Of a stretch of DNA of 64,000 nucleotides, positions 8,106 through 16,881 are shown piece by piece. The stretch is from positions 434,001 to 498,000 of the forward strand of contig NZ_JBPODZ010000001.1 in NCBI RefSeq assembly GCF_052060015.1. Direction: 5' to 3'. The notes under the pieces are model-generated. The model was not told where the DNA came from. It did no database searches and saw only the letters and a program-made list of their open reading frames with translations. Each line of letters starts with the position of its first letter. Positions within the stretch are counted from its first letter, which is position 1. The position numbers and the translations under genes were made by a program. This DNA is from Arhodomonas sp052060015 (GTDB taxonomy: Bacteria; Pseudomonadota; Gammaproteobacteria; Nitrococcales; Nitrococcaceae).

Positions 8106-9147
8106 CACAGACGCTTACCTCGTCACGGTCGTGGTAGAGCTGCTTGACCGCGATCTGCCATCCCCCGCCGAGCCCGCGGCGCAGGCGGGAGAGGGCCTCG
8201 GAGACGTTTCGGTAGCGTTGCCGCATGGGCAGTTTCAGGTTGAACAGCACCGCGCGGGCGTCGCCCCGACGCAGCCATTGCGCCATCAGGGCGACGATCC
8301 GCTGTGGGCGTTCCACCATATCGCAAACCACCCAGTCCACGGGGCGGGGCGGGCGGTAGCGGAAGCCGTCGACACGCAGGTGCTCCACACACCCGTCGGC
8401 GAGCAGGCCGGGGTCCATGGGTCCGTTGTCCACGGCGGTGACGGTGAGCCCGCGTCGCACCAGCTGCCAACTCCAGCCCCCGGGCGCGGCCCCCAGGTCT
8501 ACCGCGTGGCCGCCTGGGCGTAGCCAGCGGCGACGCTGGCCTTCGGTCAACAGGGTCTGGAAGGCCTCGTCGAGCTTGAGGGTCGAGCGCGAAGGCGCCT
8601 GGCGAGGCATCCGCAGTCGTGGTATGCCGAGGGGCCAGGGCGCGCTGTTCCCCGGCCGGGAGAGGGCCACCCGCACCGACGAGGAGTCCCGGAACAGGCA
8701 GTGCAGACGGGGCGCGCCGGCGATGCCGGTGGCGACACCTGCGTCGTGGAGGGCGCGTTCGACCGGACGCTCGAAGCGCCGACAGAACCGCGACAGCCGC
8801 TTGCCCTCATTGGTATCCGGGTACTCCAGCCAAACCGCATCGAGCCGCGTCACCACCGCCGCCACCGCGGCCGCCAGTGGCGTCGCACGGTCGCCCGCCG
8901 GCAGTCGCTGTGGTGGCAGGATCTCCCGGGCGAGCTGGCGCGCGAATATCAGCTCGCGCCAGCGCAGGCGCTCCCAGAGCCGGTCGGCCGCCGCGGGGTC
9001 GGCGGCATGGAGGAGGACCACGCCGGAACCCTCCGCAGCCTCGCAGTAGCCCGGGTCACCGAGGGCGGCGGTGCGCTCGGTGAGCTCGGCGGCGAGGTCT
9101 CCCTCGGCCCCGGGGCGCGCATAGAGGATCAGCGTGCTATCGGTCAT
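8065..9147 (-). CDS. rlmM: 23S rRNA 2'-O-ribose methyltransferase RlmM
   Basis: A 360-residue SAM-dependent enzyme matching RlmM (YgdE), which methylates the ribose of C2498 of 23S rRNA. The N-terminal RNA-binding region (ILYARPGAEGDLAAELTER) is followed by a FtsJ-like Rossmann domain: APSRSTLKLDEAF, VDLGAAPGGWSWQLVRRG (SAM site, about residues 216-233), VDWVVCDMVERP, and FNLKLPMRQRY holding the catalytic lysine. Length and motif order match the E. coli enzyme throughout. It is convergent with ugpQ (41-base overlap) and divergent from the slipin gene. Confidence 0.95.
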   Translation of the reverse strand: MTDSTLILYARPGAEGDLAAELTERTAALGDPGYCEAAEGSGVVLLHAADPAAADRLWERLRWRELIFARQLAREILPPQRLPAGDRATPLAAAVAAVVTRLDAVWLEYPDTNEGKRLSRFCRRFERPVERALHDAGVATGIAGAPRLHCLFRDSSSVRVALSRPGNSAPWPLGIPRLRMPRQAPSRSTLKLDEAFQTLLTEGQRRRWLRPGGHAVDLGAAPGGWSWQLVRRGLTVTAVDNGPMDPGLLADGCVEHLRVDGFRYRPPRPVDWVVCDMVERPQRIVALMAQWLRRGDARAVLFNLKLPMRQRYRNVSEALSRLRRGLGGGWQIAVKQLYHDRDEVSVCVIPARPGNPGADR

Positions 9148-9215
9148 GCCCCACAGTGGTTATCCTCGGAGGGGTTGCAGGCTATCACGGCCGGTTCGCG
9201 TCAAGGAGGAATCCC

Positions 9216-9980
9216 ATGGGTATCCCAGTGCTTATTGCCGTGGCCATCGTGCTCGCGGTGGTCATTGCTTCGTTCCGCATCTTCCGCGAATACGAGCGGG
9301 GCGTGGTTTTCATGCTCGGCCGGTTCTGGAAGGTGAAGGGGCCGGGCCTGCGCCTGGTGTTCCCGATCATCCAGCAGGCCGTTCGGATAGATCTGCGCCT
9401 GATCACCATGGACGTGCCCAGCCAGGACGTCATTTCCCGGGACAACGTCTCGGTGAAGGTCAACGCGGTGCTCTACTTCCGCGTGGTCGACCCCGAGCGG
9501 GCGGTGATCCACGTGGAAGACTACATGATGGCCACCAGCCAGCTGGCGCAGACGACGCTGCGCTCGGTGCTCGGCCGCCATGAGCTCGACGAGATGCTCG
9601 CCGAGCGGGACAAGCTCAATAATGCCATCCAGGAGATCCTCGACGAGCAGACCGATGCCTGGGGGATCAAGGTGGCCAACGTCGAGATCAAGCACGTGGA
9701 CATCGACGAATCCATGATCCGCGCCATCGCCCGCCAGGCGGAGGCCGAACGCGCCCGGCGGGCGAAGATCATCAACGCGGAGGGCGAGTACCAGGCCGCC
9801 GAGCAGTTGGTGGCCGCCGCCCAGCGGATAGCAGTCCAGCCGGAGGCGCTGCAGCTGCGCTACCTCCAGACCCTCGCCGATATCTCCGTGCAGAGCCAGA
9901 ACAACACTGTCATCCCCTTCCCGCTGGATGTCCTGCGCTCGGCCTTCGGCAATGCGCAAACGGGTGGCGATGGCCGCTGA
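9216..9980 (+). CDS. Slipin (SPFH/band 7 membrane protein)
   Basis: A 254-residue stomatin-like protein. One N-terminal membrane helix (residues 3-20) is followed by the band 7/SPFH domain (FREYERGVVFMLGRF, MDVPSQDVISRDNVSV) and a helical Glu/Ala-rich region (RQAEAERARRAKIINAEGEY) typical of slipin oligomers in membrane microdomains. ATG 9216 follows AAGGAGG with a proper gap, so the in-frame upstream extension is discarded. Slipins usually sit beside an NfeD partner; none is adjacent here. Instead the 3' end runs into xerD. Role in membrane organisation is by family; no substrate is known. Confidence 0.88.
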   Translation: MGIPVLIAVAIVLAVVIASFRIFREYERGVVFMLGRFWKVKGPGLRLVFPIIQQAVRIDLRLITMDVPSQDVISRDNVSVKVNAVLYFRVVDPERAVIHVEDYMMATSQLAQTTLRSVLGRHELDEMLAERDKLNNAIQEILDEQTDAWGIKVANVEIKHVDIDESMIRAIARQAEAERARRAKIINAEGEYQAAEQLVAAAQRIAVQPEALQLRYLQTLADISVQSQNNTVIPFPLDVLRSAFGNAQTGGDGR

Positions 9981-10890
9981 TCCCGTCGCGCGGCCGGGGG
10001 AGGGTGACGAGGCCCGCATCGAGGCCTTTCTGGATGCGCTGTGGATGGAGCACGGGCTCGCCACGGCGACCCTGGCGGCCTATCGCAGCGATCTCAGGGC
10101 CTTTGCGGCGTGGCTCGCGTCTCGGGGCCGCGATCTCCCCGACGCGGAGGCCGCCGATGTCCTCGCCGCCCTCGGCGAGCGCCTCGGTGCCGGTGCGCGG
10201 CCGCGCTCCGTGGCGCGGTTGCTCTCCAGCCTGCGTCGCTTCTACGGTCATGCCCTGCGACAGGGGCTGGTGGCCACGGACCCCACGGCGCGGGTGGAGG
10301 CACCGCGCCGCGGCCAGGCGCTGCCCGGCGTGCTCACCGAGGGGGAGGTGGAGGCGCTGCTGGCCGCGCCAGATACCGATGATCCGGTGGGCGAGCGCGA
10401 CCGGGCGATGCTCGAGCTCCTCTATGCCACCGGGCTGCGGGTGAGTGAGCTCACGAATCTACCGTTATCCGTCGTGGGGCTGCAGCAGGGCGTCGTGCGG
10501 GTATCGGGCAAGGGTGGTCGCGAGCGGCTCGTCCCCCTGGGCGAAGTCGCGCGGGAGTGGCTGGAGCGCCACCTCGCGCGGGGACGCCGGGCGCTGCTCG
10601 GTGGCGGGGAGGCGCCCTGGGCCTTCGTCACCCGGCGTGGCGGGGCGATGAGCCGCCAGGCGTTCTGGTACCGCGTCAAGCACCACGCGGCGGTGGCCGG
10701 GGTACGGACGCCGCTGTCGCCGCACACCCTGCGGCATTCCTTTGCCACTCATCTGGTGAATCACGGTGCCGATCTGCGCTCCGTGCAGATGTTACTCGGC
10801 CACGCCGACCTCTCCACCACGCAGATCTACACCCACGTCGCCCGCCAGCGCCTGCAGGAGCTCCACGCCCGCCATCATCCCCGCGCCTGA
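9970..10890 (+). CDS. xerD: Site-specific tyrosine recombinase XerD
   Basis: A 306-residue tyrosine recombinase. The N-terminal SAM-like DNA-binding domain (residues 14-100) is followed by the catalytic domain with the full set Arg157 (TGLRVSEL), Lys181 (GKGGRERLVPLG), His252 and Arg255 (PHTLRHSFATHLVNHG), His278 (LLGHADLSTTQ) and nucleophile Tyr287 (IYTHV). XerD works with XerC at dif to resolve chromosome dimers, activated by FtsK, which is also in this window. XerD rather than XerC is inferred from the dsbC neighbour, a classic order. The ATG at 9970 overlaps the slipin stop by eleven bases; a longer in-frame start at 9928 is less likely. Confidence 0.9.
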   Translation: MAADPVARPGEGDEARIEAFLDALWMEHGLATATLAAYRSDLRAFAAWLASRGRDLPDAEAADVLAALGERLGAGARPRSVARLLSSLRRFYGHALRQGLVATDPTARVEAPRRGQALPGVLTEGEVEALLAAPDTDDPVGERDRAMLELLYATGLRVSELTNLPLSVVGLQQGVVRVSGKGGRERLVPLGEVAREWLERHLARGRRALLGGGEAPWAFVTRRGGAMSRQAFWYRVKHHAAVAGVRTPLSPHTLRHSFATHLVNHGADLRSVQMLLGHADLSTTQIYTHVARQRLQELHARHHPRA

Positions 10891-10917
10891 GACCTCGCTC
10901 GGGCGCTGGCGCCGCGT

Positions 10918-10938
10918 TAGACTGCGTCCACGACGCAG
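10918..10938 (+). promoter_or_regulatory. Candidate dsbC -10 with overlapping dyad
   Basis: TAGACT at 10918-10923 could be a -10 element for dsbC. It overlaps a perfect inverted repeat, CTGCGTC at 10922-10928 and GACGCAG at 10932-10938 with a three-base loop, placed where a transcript would start. It may be an operator or a 5'-terminal RNA hairpin. No convincing -35 is seen. Confidence 0.25.
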
Positions 10939-10960
10939 GCCAAACCACCAGGAGAGTCCC

Positions 10961-11683
10961 ATGATCCGCATCTTCGGCGCCCTGCTGCTCCTGCCCCTAT
11001 TCGCGCTACCCTTGGCCGCCGTGGCGATGGAGGACGTCGAGGAGCGCATCCGTGACGTGGTGGCGGGGCTCGCCCCGGGGGCGCAGGTGGACCGGGTCGC
11101 CGAAACGCCGGTGGAGGGATTGTATTCCGTGGTGGTGGGCGGCGAGGTGGTCTATGTCACCGGTGATGGTGACTACCTGCTCCAGGGGGAGCTCGTGGAT
11201 ATCGACGCGCAGCGTTCGCTGACCGAGGAGCTCCGTGCCGGCATTCGCGAAGAGCGGCTCGCCGGCCTCGACGAATCGGGTATGCTCATCTATGAGCCCG
11301 GCGGGGCGGTACGCCACGAGGTCACCGTCTTTACCGATATCGACTGTCCCTACTGCCGTCGTTTCCATGCGCATATGGACGAGCTCCTCGAGCGGGGCAT
11401 CCGCGTCCGTTACCTGCTCATGCCGCGCGCAGGGCGGGACAGTGCTTCTTATGACAAGGCGGTCAACGCGTGGTGTGCGGAAGATCCCCAGACCGCCCTG
11501 ACCCGGGCCAAGCAGGGCGAGCGCCTGCCCGAGCAGGACTGCGACCACCCGGTAGACGAGCACCTGCGCTTGGCGCGGGAGCTCGGCGTGCGGGGCACCC
11601 CCACCCTCTACACCGACGAGGGGCGGATGCTGAGCGGCTACCATGCGCCTGACGAGCTCGAGGCGGCGCTAGACGGCGGCTGA
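10961..11683 (+). CDS. dsbC: Periplasmic disulfide isomerase DsbC
   Basis: A 240-residue secreted thioredoxin-fold protein. Residues 1-22 are a signal peptide; the next 65 form the small dimerisation domain (VEGLYSVVVGGEVVYVTGDG), then a linker and the thioredoxin domain. The active site is C129-P-Y-C132 in DIDCPYCRRFH, a proline variant of the usual CGYC, and the cis-proline loop is GTPTLY. A second Cys pair (NAWC, QDC) matches the structural disulfide of DsbC. It corrects wrong disulfides in the periplasm and needs DsbD for reduction. ATG 10961 follows GGAGAG; the longer upstream frame is a shadow of xerD. It follows xerD by 70 bases, the classic xerD-dsbC order. Confidence 0.92.
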   Translation: MIRIFGALLLLPLFALPLAAVAMEDVEERIRDVVAGLAPGAQVDRVAETPVEGLYSVVVGGEVVYVTGDGDYLLQGELVDIDAQRSLTEELRAGIREERLAGLDESGMLIYEPGGAVRHEVTVFTDIDCPYCRRFHAHMDELLERGIRVRYLLMPRAGRDSASYDKAVNAWCAEDPQTALTRAKQGERLPEQDCDHPVDEHLRLARELGVRGTPTLYTDEGRMLSGYHAPDELEAALDGG

Positions 11684-11777
11684 GGCACCTCCCGAATCGT
11701 TCACGGAAACGGGGTCGTCGCCACCGGCGGCCTCTGCTATGCTCCGCGGCCATTTTTCACGGCCCGCCGGGTGAGTC

Positions 11778-13646
11778 ATGCCCGAATCCCATCTCACGGA
11801 CGTGCTGGTGCTGGTCGCCGTCCTCGGTATCGGCGCCCAGTGGGTCGCCTGGCGCCTGCACTGGCCGGCGATCGTGGTGCTCTGCGCCTTCGGCCTGCTG
11901 GCGGGGCCTGTGACCGGTTACCTGGTGCCGAGCCGCGACCTCGGCGAGCTGGTGCATCCGGTGGTGCAGTTGTGCGTCGCGGTGATCCTCTTCGAGGGTG
12001 GGCTGAGCCTGCGTTGGCACGAGTTCCGGGAGGCCCGCAGCGGCGTGCGCCGGCTGTTGTTCCCGGCGCTACCGCTGAACTGGCTGCTTGGCAGCCTGGC
12101 CGCCCACTACATCGGCGGGCTGTCCTGGCCGGTGGCATTGGTCTTCGGTGCCATCATCGTGGTCACCGGGCCGACGGTGATCATGCCGTTGCTCCGCCAT
12201 GCGGCGTTGCGGCGCCGCCCCGCTTCCTATCTGAAGTGGGAGGGGATCATCAACGATCCCCTTGGGGCCATGCTCGCCGTACTGGTCTTCCAGTTCTTCG
12301 TCACCCTGCAGGCGCCGAGCCCTACCCTCGAGGTGGTCCTGCGCCTGGCCGGCGGAGTGGCCGTCGGTATCGGCGCCGGATACCTGGCGGCACGGCTGCT
12401 GGTGGGGCTGTTCCTGCGCGGGGAGGTGGCGGAGTTCCTCAAACCGCCGGTCATGCTGGTCAGCGTGCTCGTGGTCTATGCCCTGGCCAATGCGGTGCAG
12501 GCGGAGGCGGGGCTGCTCGCCGCGACGGTCATGGGCATGGTGCTGGGCAACTCGGGCCTGGCAGACATCCAGGAGGTGCGCCGGTTCAAGGAGTACCTTG
12601 CCGTGCTGCTGGTCTCCACGGTCTTCATCCTGCTCTCGGCGGACGTGGATGCGGCCATGCTCGCCGCCCTCGATTGGCGCGCCGCCGCCTTGCTGGCCGC
12701 GGTGATCTTCCTGGTGCGGCCGGTGGCGATCCTGCTGGCCACGCTCGGCACCACCATGACCCTGGCCGAGCGGGTCCTGGTGGCCTGGATCGCACCGCGC
12801 GGGATCGTCGCCGCCGCCGTGGGCGGGCTCTTTGCCCCCGAGATGGTGGCCGCCGGCTACCCGGAGGCGCGGGCGCTGACGCCGCTGGTATTCTCACTGG
12901 TGCTGGCCACAGTGATCCTGCACGGCTTTAGCATACGCGCCCTCGCCCGGCGGCTGGGACTGGCCTCGGGCGCCCGGCACGGGCTCATGATCGTGGGTGC
13001 CTCGCCGTGGAGCGCGGCATTGGCCGAGCGGCTGCGCGAGCTCGGGGTCTATGTCATCGTCTGCGACTCCTCCTGGCACCGCCTGCGGCCGGTGCGGAAG
13101 GCGCGGATCCCGTACTTCCACGGCGAGGTCCTCTCGGAGACCGCGGAAGAGAGCCTGGATTTGGCGGACATCGGCTACCTGCTCGCCGCCACCGACAACG
13201 ACGCCTACAACGCCCTGGTGTGCAGCCAGTACACCCGTGAGCTCGGCCGCGAGTACGTCTTCCAGCTGCCCACCGATGCCGAGGATCATCCCCATGGGAT
13301 CCAGCGGCCCCTGACCGGGCGGCCGCTTTATGGCCGCGAGGCCCGTTACGAGGCGCTGGAGGCCCGCCACTACCGCGGCTGGCGCTTCGAGGCGGCGCGC
13401 CTAAGCAGGGACTACCGGGCCAATGCGTATTTCGCGGAGCTCGGTGAGCAGACCATGCCCATGATCGCTGTACGCCGGGACGGCGGGTTGCGGCTGCGGG
13501 AAGCGGGTAGGCCGCTGATGCCGGAGAAGGGGGATACGGTGCTCGCCTACATGTCCGCGTCCTCCTTGCGGCAGCGCGGCGTTGCCGGTGGCGGTGGGGA
13601 CTCCCGGTATCCGGTGGCGCGGGATCGAGATGTGCCCTCGGCCTAG
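11778..13646 (+). CDS. CPA1-type cation/proton antiporter with C-terminal NAD-binding (RCK) domain, copy 2
   Basis: A 622-residue paralogue of the antiporter at 5563, the same length of membrane part (about twelve helices to residue 390) and the same Rossmann module starting near residue 403 (LMIVGASPWSAALAERL). The membrane domain has TGPTVIMPLLR and EGIINDPLGAM, including the Asn-Asp pair typical of electroneutral CPA1 exchangers; the other copy lacks the Asn. Such proteins expel Na+ or K+ for protons across the inner membrane and regulate pH and salt. A TATGCT -10-like hexamer lies about 40 bases before the start. Two diverged copies within 8 kb suggest an old duplication or two ion specificities. 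Confidence 0.85.
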   Translation: MPESHLTDVLVLVAVLGIGAQWVAWRLHWPAIVVLCAFGLLAGPVTGYLVPSRDLGELVHPVVQLCVAVILFEGGLSLRWHEFREARSGVRRLLFPALPLNWLLGSLAAHYIGGLSWPVALVFGAIIVVTGPTVIMPLLRHAALRRRPASYLKWEGIINDPLGAMLAVLVFQFFVTLQAPSPTLEVVLRLAGGVAVGIGAGYLAARLLVGLFLRGEVAEFLKPPVMLVSVLVVYALANAVQAEAGLLAATVMGMVLGNSGLADIQEVRRFKEYLAVLLVSTVFILLSADVDAAMLAALDWRAAALLAAVIFLVRPVAILLATLGTTMTLAERVLVAWIAPRGIVAAAVGGLFAPEMVAAGYPEARALTPLVFSLVLATVILHGFSIRALARRLGLASGARHGLMIVGASPWSAALAERLRELGVYVIVCDSSWHRLRPVRKARIPYFHGEVLSETAEESLDLADIGYLLAATDNDAYNALVCSQYTRELGREYVFQLPTDAEDHPHGIQRPLTGRPLYGREARYEALEARHYRGWRFEAARLSRDYRANAYFAELGEQTMPMIAVRRDGGLRLREAGRPLMPEKGDTVLAYMSASSLRQRGVAGGGGDSRYPVARDRDVPSA

Positions 13647-15258
13647 TCGATTGCTTACCGCTGCGTTCAGCGCTGCGCTGGCCGTGTCTCCCGGTGTTGC
13701 GGGCGCCGAGTGCGCGGACCCGGCCCGGACGCCGGCGCAGGTCCGCTCGGAGCCGCCGGAAGAAGGCGAGCCATTGGCGCTGCGCGGCGTGGTCGCGGCG
13801 CGTTTCGGTGGTTCCGTGGGACTCGACGGCTTCTATCTCCAGAAGGACGGGCCCCGGGCCGGGGTGTTCGTCTACACCCCTGATCGGCCGGCAGTATCCT
13901 TGCCGCCGCGGGGCACGCGCGTCCGGGTCAGCGGGCGCAGCGGTCGCTACCAGGGACGCTTCCAGCTCGAATGGGTGGAGACCATCGAACGATGCGGCCG
14001 AGCACCGGTCCGCTCGGCCGCGTTGTCCCTGCCGGCGCAGCGGCAACGATTGCAGGCGCTGGAAGACACCCTGGTACGGGTCACACACCCGCTGACGGTC
14101 ACCGGCAACAGTGATCTCGGGCGCTATGGGGTGCTGGCCCTGTCGGTGGGTGGCCGCCTCTACCGCGGCGATCACGGTGGCAAGCCGGCGGGGGTGCTCC
14201 TCGATGACGGCAGCCACCAGCGGGATCCCCGGCCGGTACCCTATCTCTCCGAGGCCAGCACCCGTCGGGCGGGCGACCGGATCGTTGGATTGCTCGGGAT
14301 CCTCGATCATGCGTTCGGTGCCTGGCGCATCCACCCGGTGGGGGCGGTCCGGTTCACGACGGGCAACCCCCGTCCTCCTCCGCCGCAACGGCAGGGCCCG
14401 TGGCGGCTGGCGGGTTTCAATGTCGAGAACTATTTCCTCAGCCGGGACGGACGGGGGCCGCCCACGGTTGCGGGGTTCCGGGCCCAGCGACGCCGGCTCG
14501 CGGACGCCATCGCCGCCCTGGACGCGGATATCCTGGCGCTCCAGGAGATCGAGGACCGACCGGAGGCGGTGCGTGACCTGGTGGCCGCGGTGAACGCGGG
14601 GCTACCGGAGCCCCGGCGTTACCGGGCCGCCGCCGCGGGACTCTCCCGCGATGAATCGGTGATCCGCAACGCGCTGCTCTACCGGCCGGCACGGCTGGAA
14701 CCGGCGGAAGTGGCGCTGGACGATGCCCCGGTGCATGACCGGGCACCGGTGGCCGCGGTGTTCCGGGACCGGGAGGGTCGGGGGGCTCGCGTGGTATCCG
14801 TGCACTTCAAGTCCCGCGGTGGCTGTCCGGCCACCGGTGACACCGACCGCGGCGAAGGGTGCTGGGCGGATCGCCGCACCGCCCAGGCGGAGGCGCTGAC
14901 CGGGTGGCTCGCCCAACACAGTGGTGGTGATGCGTTGCCGGTGTTCGTCGTCGGCGACCTCAATGCTTACCCGGGGGAGCGCGCCCTGCGCCGGCTCCGG
15001 GCGGCCGGGTTCCATGACCTGCCCGCTGCCTTCCGACCGTCCGAGGATCGCTACACCTATGTCTATCGCGGTGTCGCCGGTGCCCTGGACCATGCCCTGG
15101 GAAATAGCGCCGCGCTCTCGGCGGTGGCGGACGCCGCCGTCTGGCATATCAACGCCGACGAGCCCCCCACGGCCGCCGGCCGGGGGCCGTGGCGGAGTGC
15201 TGATCATGACCCGGTCGTGGTGGATCTCCATTCGATGGTCAGACCGTCATCCCATTGA
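13630..15258 (+). CDS. Secreted endonuclease/exonuclease/phosphatase-family nuclease (ExeM-like)
   Basis: A 542-residue exported protein. Residues 1-26 form a signal peptide (cleavage near AGA-EC). Residues 30-130 look like an OB-fold domain (LRGVVAARFGG, GFYLQKDGP, GTRVRVSGRSGRY), and from about residue 255 an EEP-fold catalytic domain follows: GFNVENYFLS, ALQEIEDR with the metal-binding Glu, VSVHFKSRGG, VGDLNAYPGE, LDHALGNS and the final SADHDPVVVDL His-Asp. This order is that of extracellular DNases such as ExeM and NucH, which digest environmental DNA for phosphate or loosen biofilm. The start at 13630 overlaps the end of the antiporter frame by 17 bases; the ribosome binding site is weak. 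Confidence 0.85.
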   Translation: MCPRPSRLLTAAFSAALAVSPGVAGAECADPARTPAQVRSEPPEEGEPLALRGVVAARFGGSVGLDGFYLQKDGPRAGVFVYTPDRPAVSLPPRGTRVRVSGRSGRYQGRFQLEWVETIERCGRAPVRSAALSLPAQRQRLQALEDTLVRVTHPLTVTGNSDLGRYGVLALSVGGRLYRGDHGGKPAGVLLDDGSHQRDPRPVPYLSEASTRRAGDRIVGLLGILDHAFGAWRIHPVGAVRFTTGNPRPPPPQRQGPWRLAGFNVENYFLSRDGRGPPTVAGFRAQRRRLADAIAALDADILALQEIEDRPEAVRDLVAAVNAGLPEPRRYRAAAAGLSRDESVIRNALLYRPARLEPAEVALDDAPVHDRAPVAAVFRDREGRGARVVSVHFKSRGGCPATGDTDRGEGCWADRRTAQAEALTGWLAQHSGGDALPVFVVGDLNAYPGERALRRLRAAGFHDLPAAFRPSEDRYTYVYRGVAGALDHALGNSAALSAVADAAVWHINADEPPTAAGRGPWRSADHDPVVVDLHSMVRPSSH

Positions 15259-15292
15259 TAAGCTTGCCGCAGCAAACGGGGAGAACGGGGAC

Positions 15293-16066
15293 ATGGCCGA
15301 GGGCGACGCGGCGCTGGAGGTCCGCAATATCCACAAGCGTTTCGGGGACCTGGAGGTGCTCCGTGGGGTGGATCTACGCGCGACCCCGGGGGACGTGATC
15401 ACCTTGATCGGCGCGAGCGGTTCGGGTAAGAGCACACTGTTGCGCTGCATCAACCTGCTCGAGCGCCCCAACGAGGGCGAGATCTTCTTCGACGGCGAGC
15501 GCCTGGCTCTGCGCCGCGGCCGGGACGGGATGCTGACCGCCGAGAGCCAGCAGCAGATCACCCGCTTGCGCGCCGGCATCGGTTTCGTGTTCCAGAACTT
15601 CAACCTGTGGCCGCATATGACGGTCCTGGAGAATGTGATTGAGGCGCCCCGGCAGGTACTGGGACGGTCGCGGCAGGAGGCCGTCGCGGAATCGGAGACC
15701 CTGCTGGAGAAGGTGGGCCTCGCTGACAAGCGTGATACCTATCCGGCCTTCCTTTCCGGGGGGCAGCAGCAGCGCGCGGCGATCGCGCGGGCGCTGGCCA
15801 TGCACCCGCGGGTGATCCTCTTCGACGAGCCCACTTCGGCACTGGACCCGGAGCTGGTCACCGAGGTGCTCGCCGTCATCCGGGATCTCGCCGCCGAGGG
15901 GCGCACCATGCTCATCGTCACCCACGAGATGCGTTTCGCCCGCGAGGTCTCCTCCGAGGTGGTATTCCTCCACCAGGGCTGCATCGAGGAGCAGGGGCCG
16001 CCGCAGCAGGTGTTCGGGCAACCGCGCTCGGAGCGTTGCCGGGCGTTCCTGACCAGTCATATCTGA
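15293..16066 (+). CDS. Polar amino acid ABC transporter ATPase (HisP/ArtP type)
   Basis: A 257-residue ABC ATPase, the exact length of HisP. Walker A GASGSGKS starts at residue 40, with the signature LSGGQQQRAAIARAL, Walker B VILFDEPTSALDPE and the switch His in VTHEMRFARE. It also has the family insert between beta strands (RLALRRGRDGMLTAES) seen in HisP, ArtP and OccP. It would energise uptake by the binding protein and two permeases directly downstream. ATG 15293 follows GGGGAGAACGGGG; the longer upstream frame lies inside the nuclease gene. It is the first gene of a four-gene operon. Confidence 0.93.
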   Translation: MAEGDAALEVRNIHKRFGDLEVLRGVDLRATPGDVITLIGASGSGKSTLLRCINLLERPNEGEIFFDGERLALRRGRDGMLTAESQQQITRLRAGIGFVFQNFNLWPHMTVLENVIEAPRQVLGRSRQEAVAESETLLEKVGLADKRDTYPAFLSGGQQQRAAIARALAMHPRVILFDEPTSALDPELVTEVLAVIRDLAAEGRTMLIVTHEMRFAREVSSEVVFLHQGCIEEQGPPQQVFGQPRSERCRAFLTSHI

Positions 16067-16097
16067 TCACAACGACGGACCGAGAGGAGAGCAGACC

Positions 16098-16850
16098 ATG
16101 AAGAAGCTACGTCTTGCCATCGCCGCCGCTGCCGCCGCCGCCCTGGGCATCGGTGCTGCCGCCCAGGCAGCGGACAACATCCGTATCGCCACCGAGGGCG
16201 CCTATCCCCCCTTCAACTTCATTGATGAGTCCGGGGAGGTGAAGGGCTTCGACGTCGATATCGCCAACGCGCTGTGCGAGGAGATGGGGGCCGATTGTGA
16301 GCTGGTGATCCAGGACTGGGACGGCATCATCCCGGGGCTGGTCGCAGGCAAGTACGACGCCATCATCGCCTCCATGTCCATTACCCCCGAACGCCAGGAG
16401 GCGGTGACCTTCAGCGAACGCTACTATTCCAACAAGCTCCAGTTCATCGCGGCCAAGGACAGCGACTTCGGGCCCGAGGGGGACCTCGGCGGCACCGCCA
16501 TCGGCGCCCAGCGGGCCACCATTGCCGCCCAGTGGCTGGAGGAGAACACCGAGGATGTCACCGTCCGGCTCTACGACACCCAGGAGAACGCCTTCCTCGA
16601 CCTGGCCTCGGGGCGGGTGGACGCCATCCTGGCGGATAAGTACGTGAGCTGGGAATGGCTCGAATCGGAGCAGGGCAGCGACTATGAGTTCAAGGGCGAT
16701 CCGGTCTACGAGGACGACGAGATCGCCATCGCGGTGCGCAAGGGCAACACGGAGCTGGCTGAGCGCTTCAGCGAGGCCATCGAGGCCATCCGTGCCGACG
16801 GCACCTACCAGCGCATCAACGAGAAGTATTTTCCCTTCGATATCTACTGA
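16098..16850 (+). CDS. Periplasmic amino acid binding protein (HisJ/ArgT/ArtJ type)
   Basis: A 250-residue solute-binding protein of family 3. The signal peptide covers residues 1-24 (cleavage after AAQA). The ligand-site motifs EGAYPPFNFIDESGEVKGFDVDIANALCEEM, here split as EGAYPPFNF and GFDVDIANAL, and later DWDGIIPGLVAGKYDAI and SITPERQEAV are typical of binding proteins for arginine, lysine, ornithine or histidine. Two Cys in the first lobe could form the disulfide seen in HisJ. The exact ligand cannot be read from sequence. GAGAGGAGA gives a strong ribosome binding site, fitting the need for more binding protein than membrane parts. Confidence 0.92.
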   Translation: MKKLRLAIAAAAAAALGIGAAAQAADNIRIATEGAYPPFNFIDESGEVKGFDVDIANALCEEMGADCELVIQDWDGIIPGLVAGKYDAIIASMSITPERQEAVTFSERYYSNKLQFIAAKDSDFGPEGDLGGTAIGAQRATIAAQWLEENTEDVTVRLYDTQENAFLDLASGRVDAILADKYVSWEWLESEQGSDYEFKGDPVYEDDEIAIAVRKGNTELAERFSEAIEAIRADGTYQRINEKYFPFDIY

Positions 16851-16881
16851 GGGTTTGCGCGTGGCGGCGTAAGGGCGTTCC

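Noticed and set aside
9928..9969. A longer N-terminus of XerD starting at 9928.
   Set aside because: It would add residues inside the slipin end that are not typical of XerD, and no better ribosome binding site exists.
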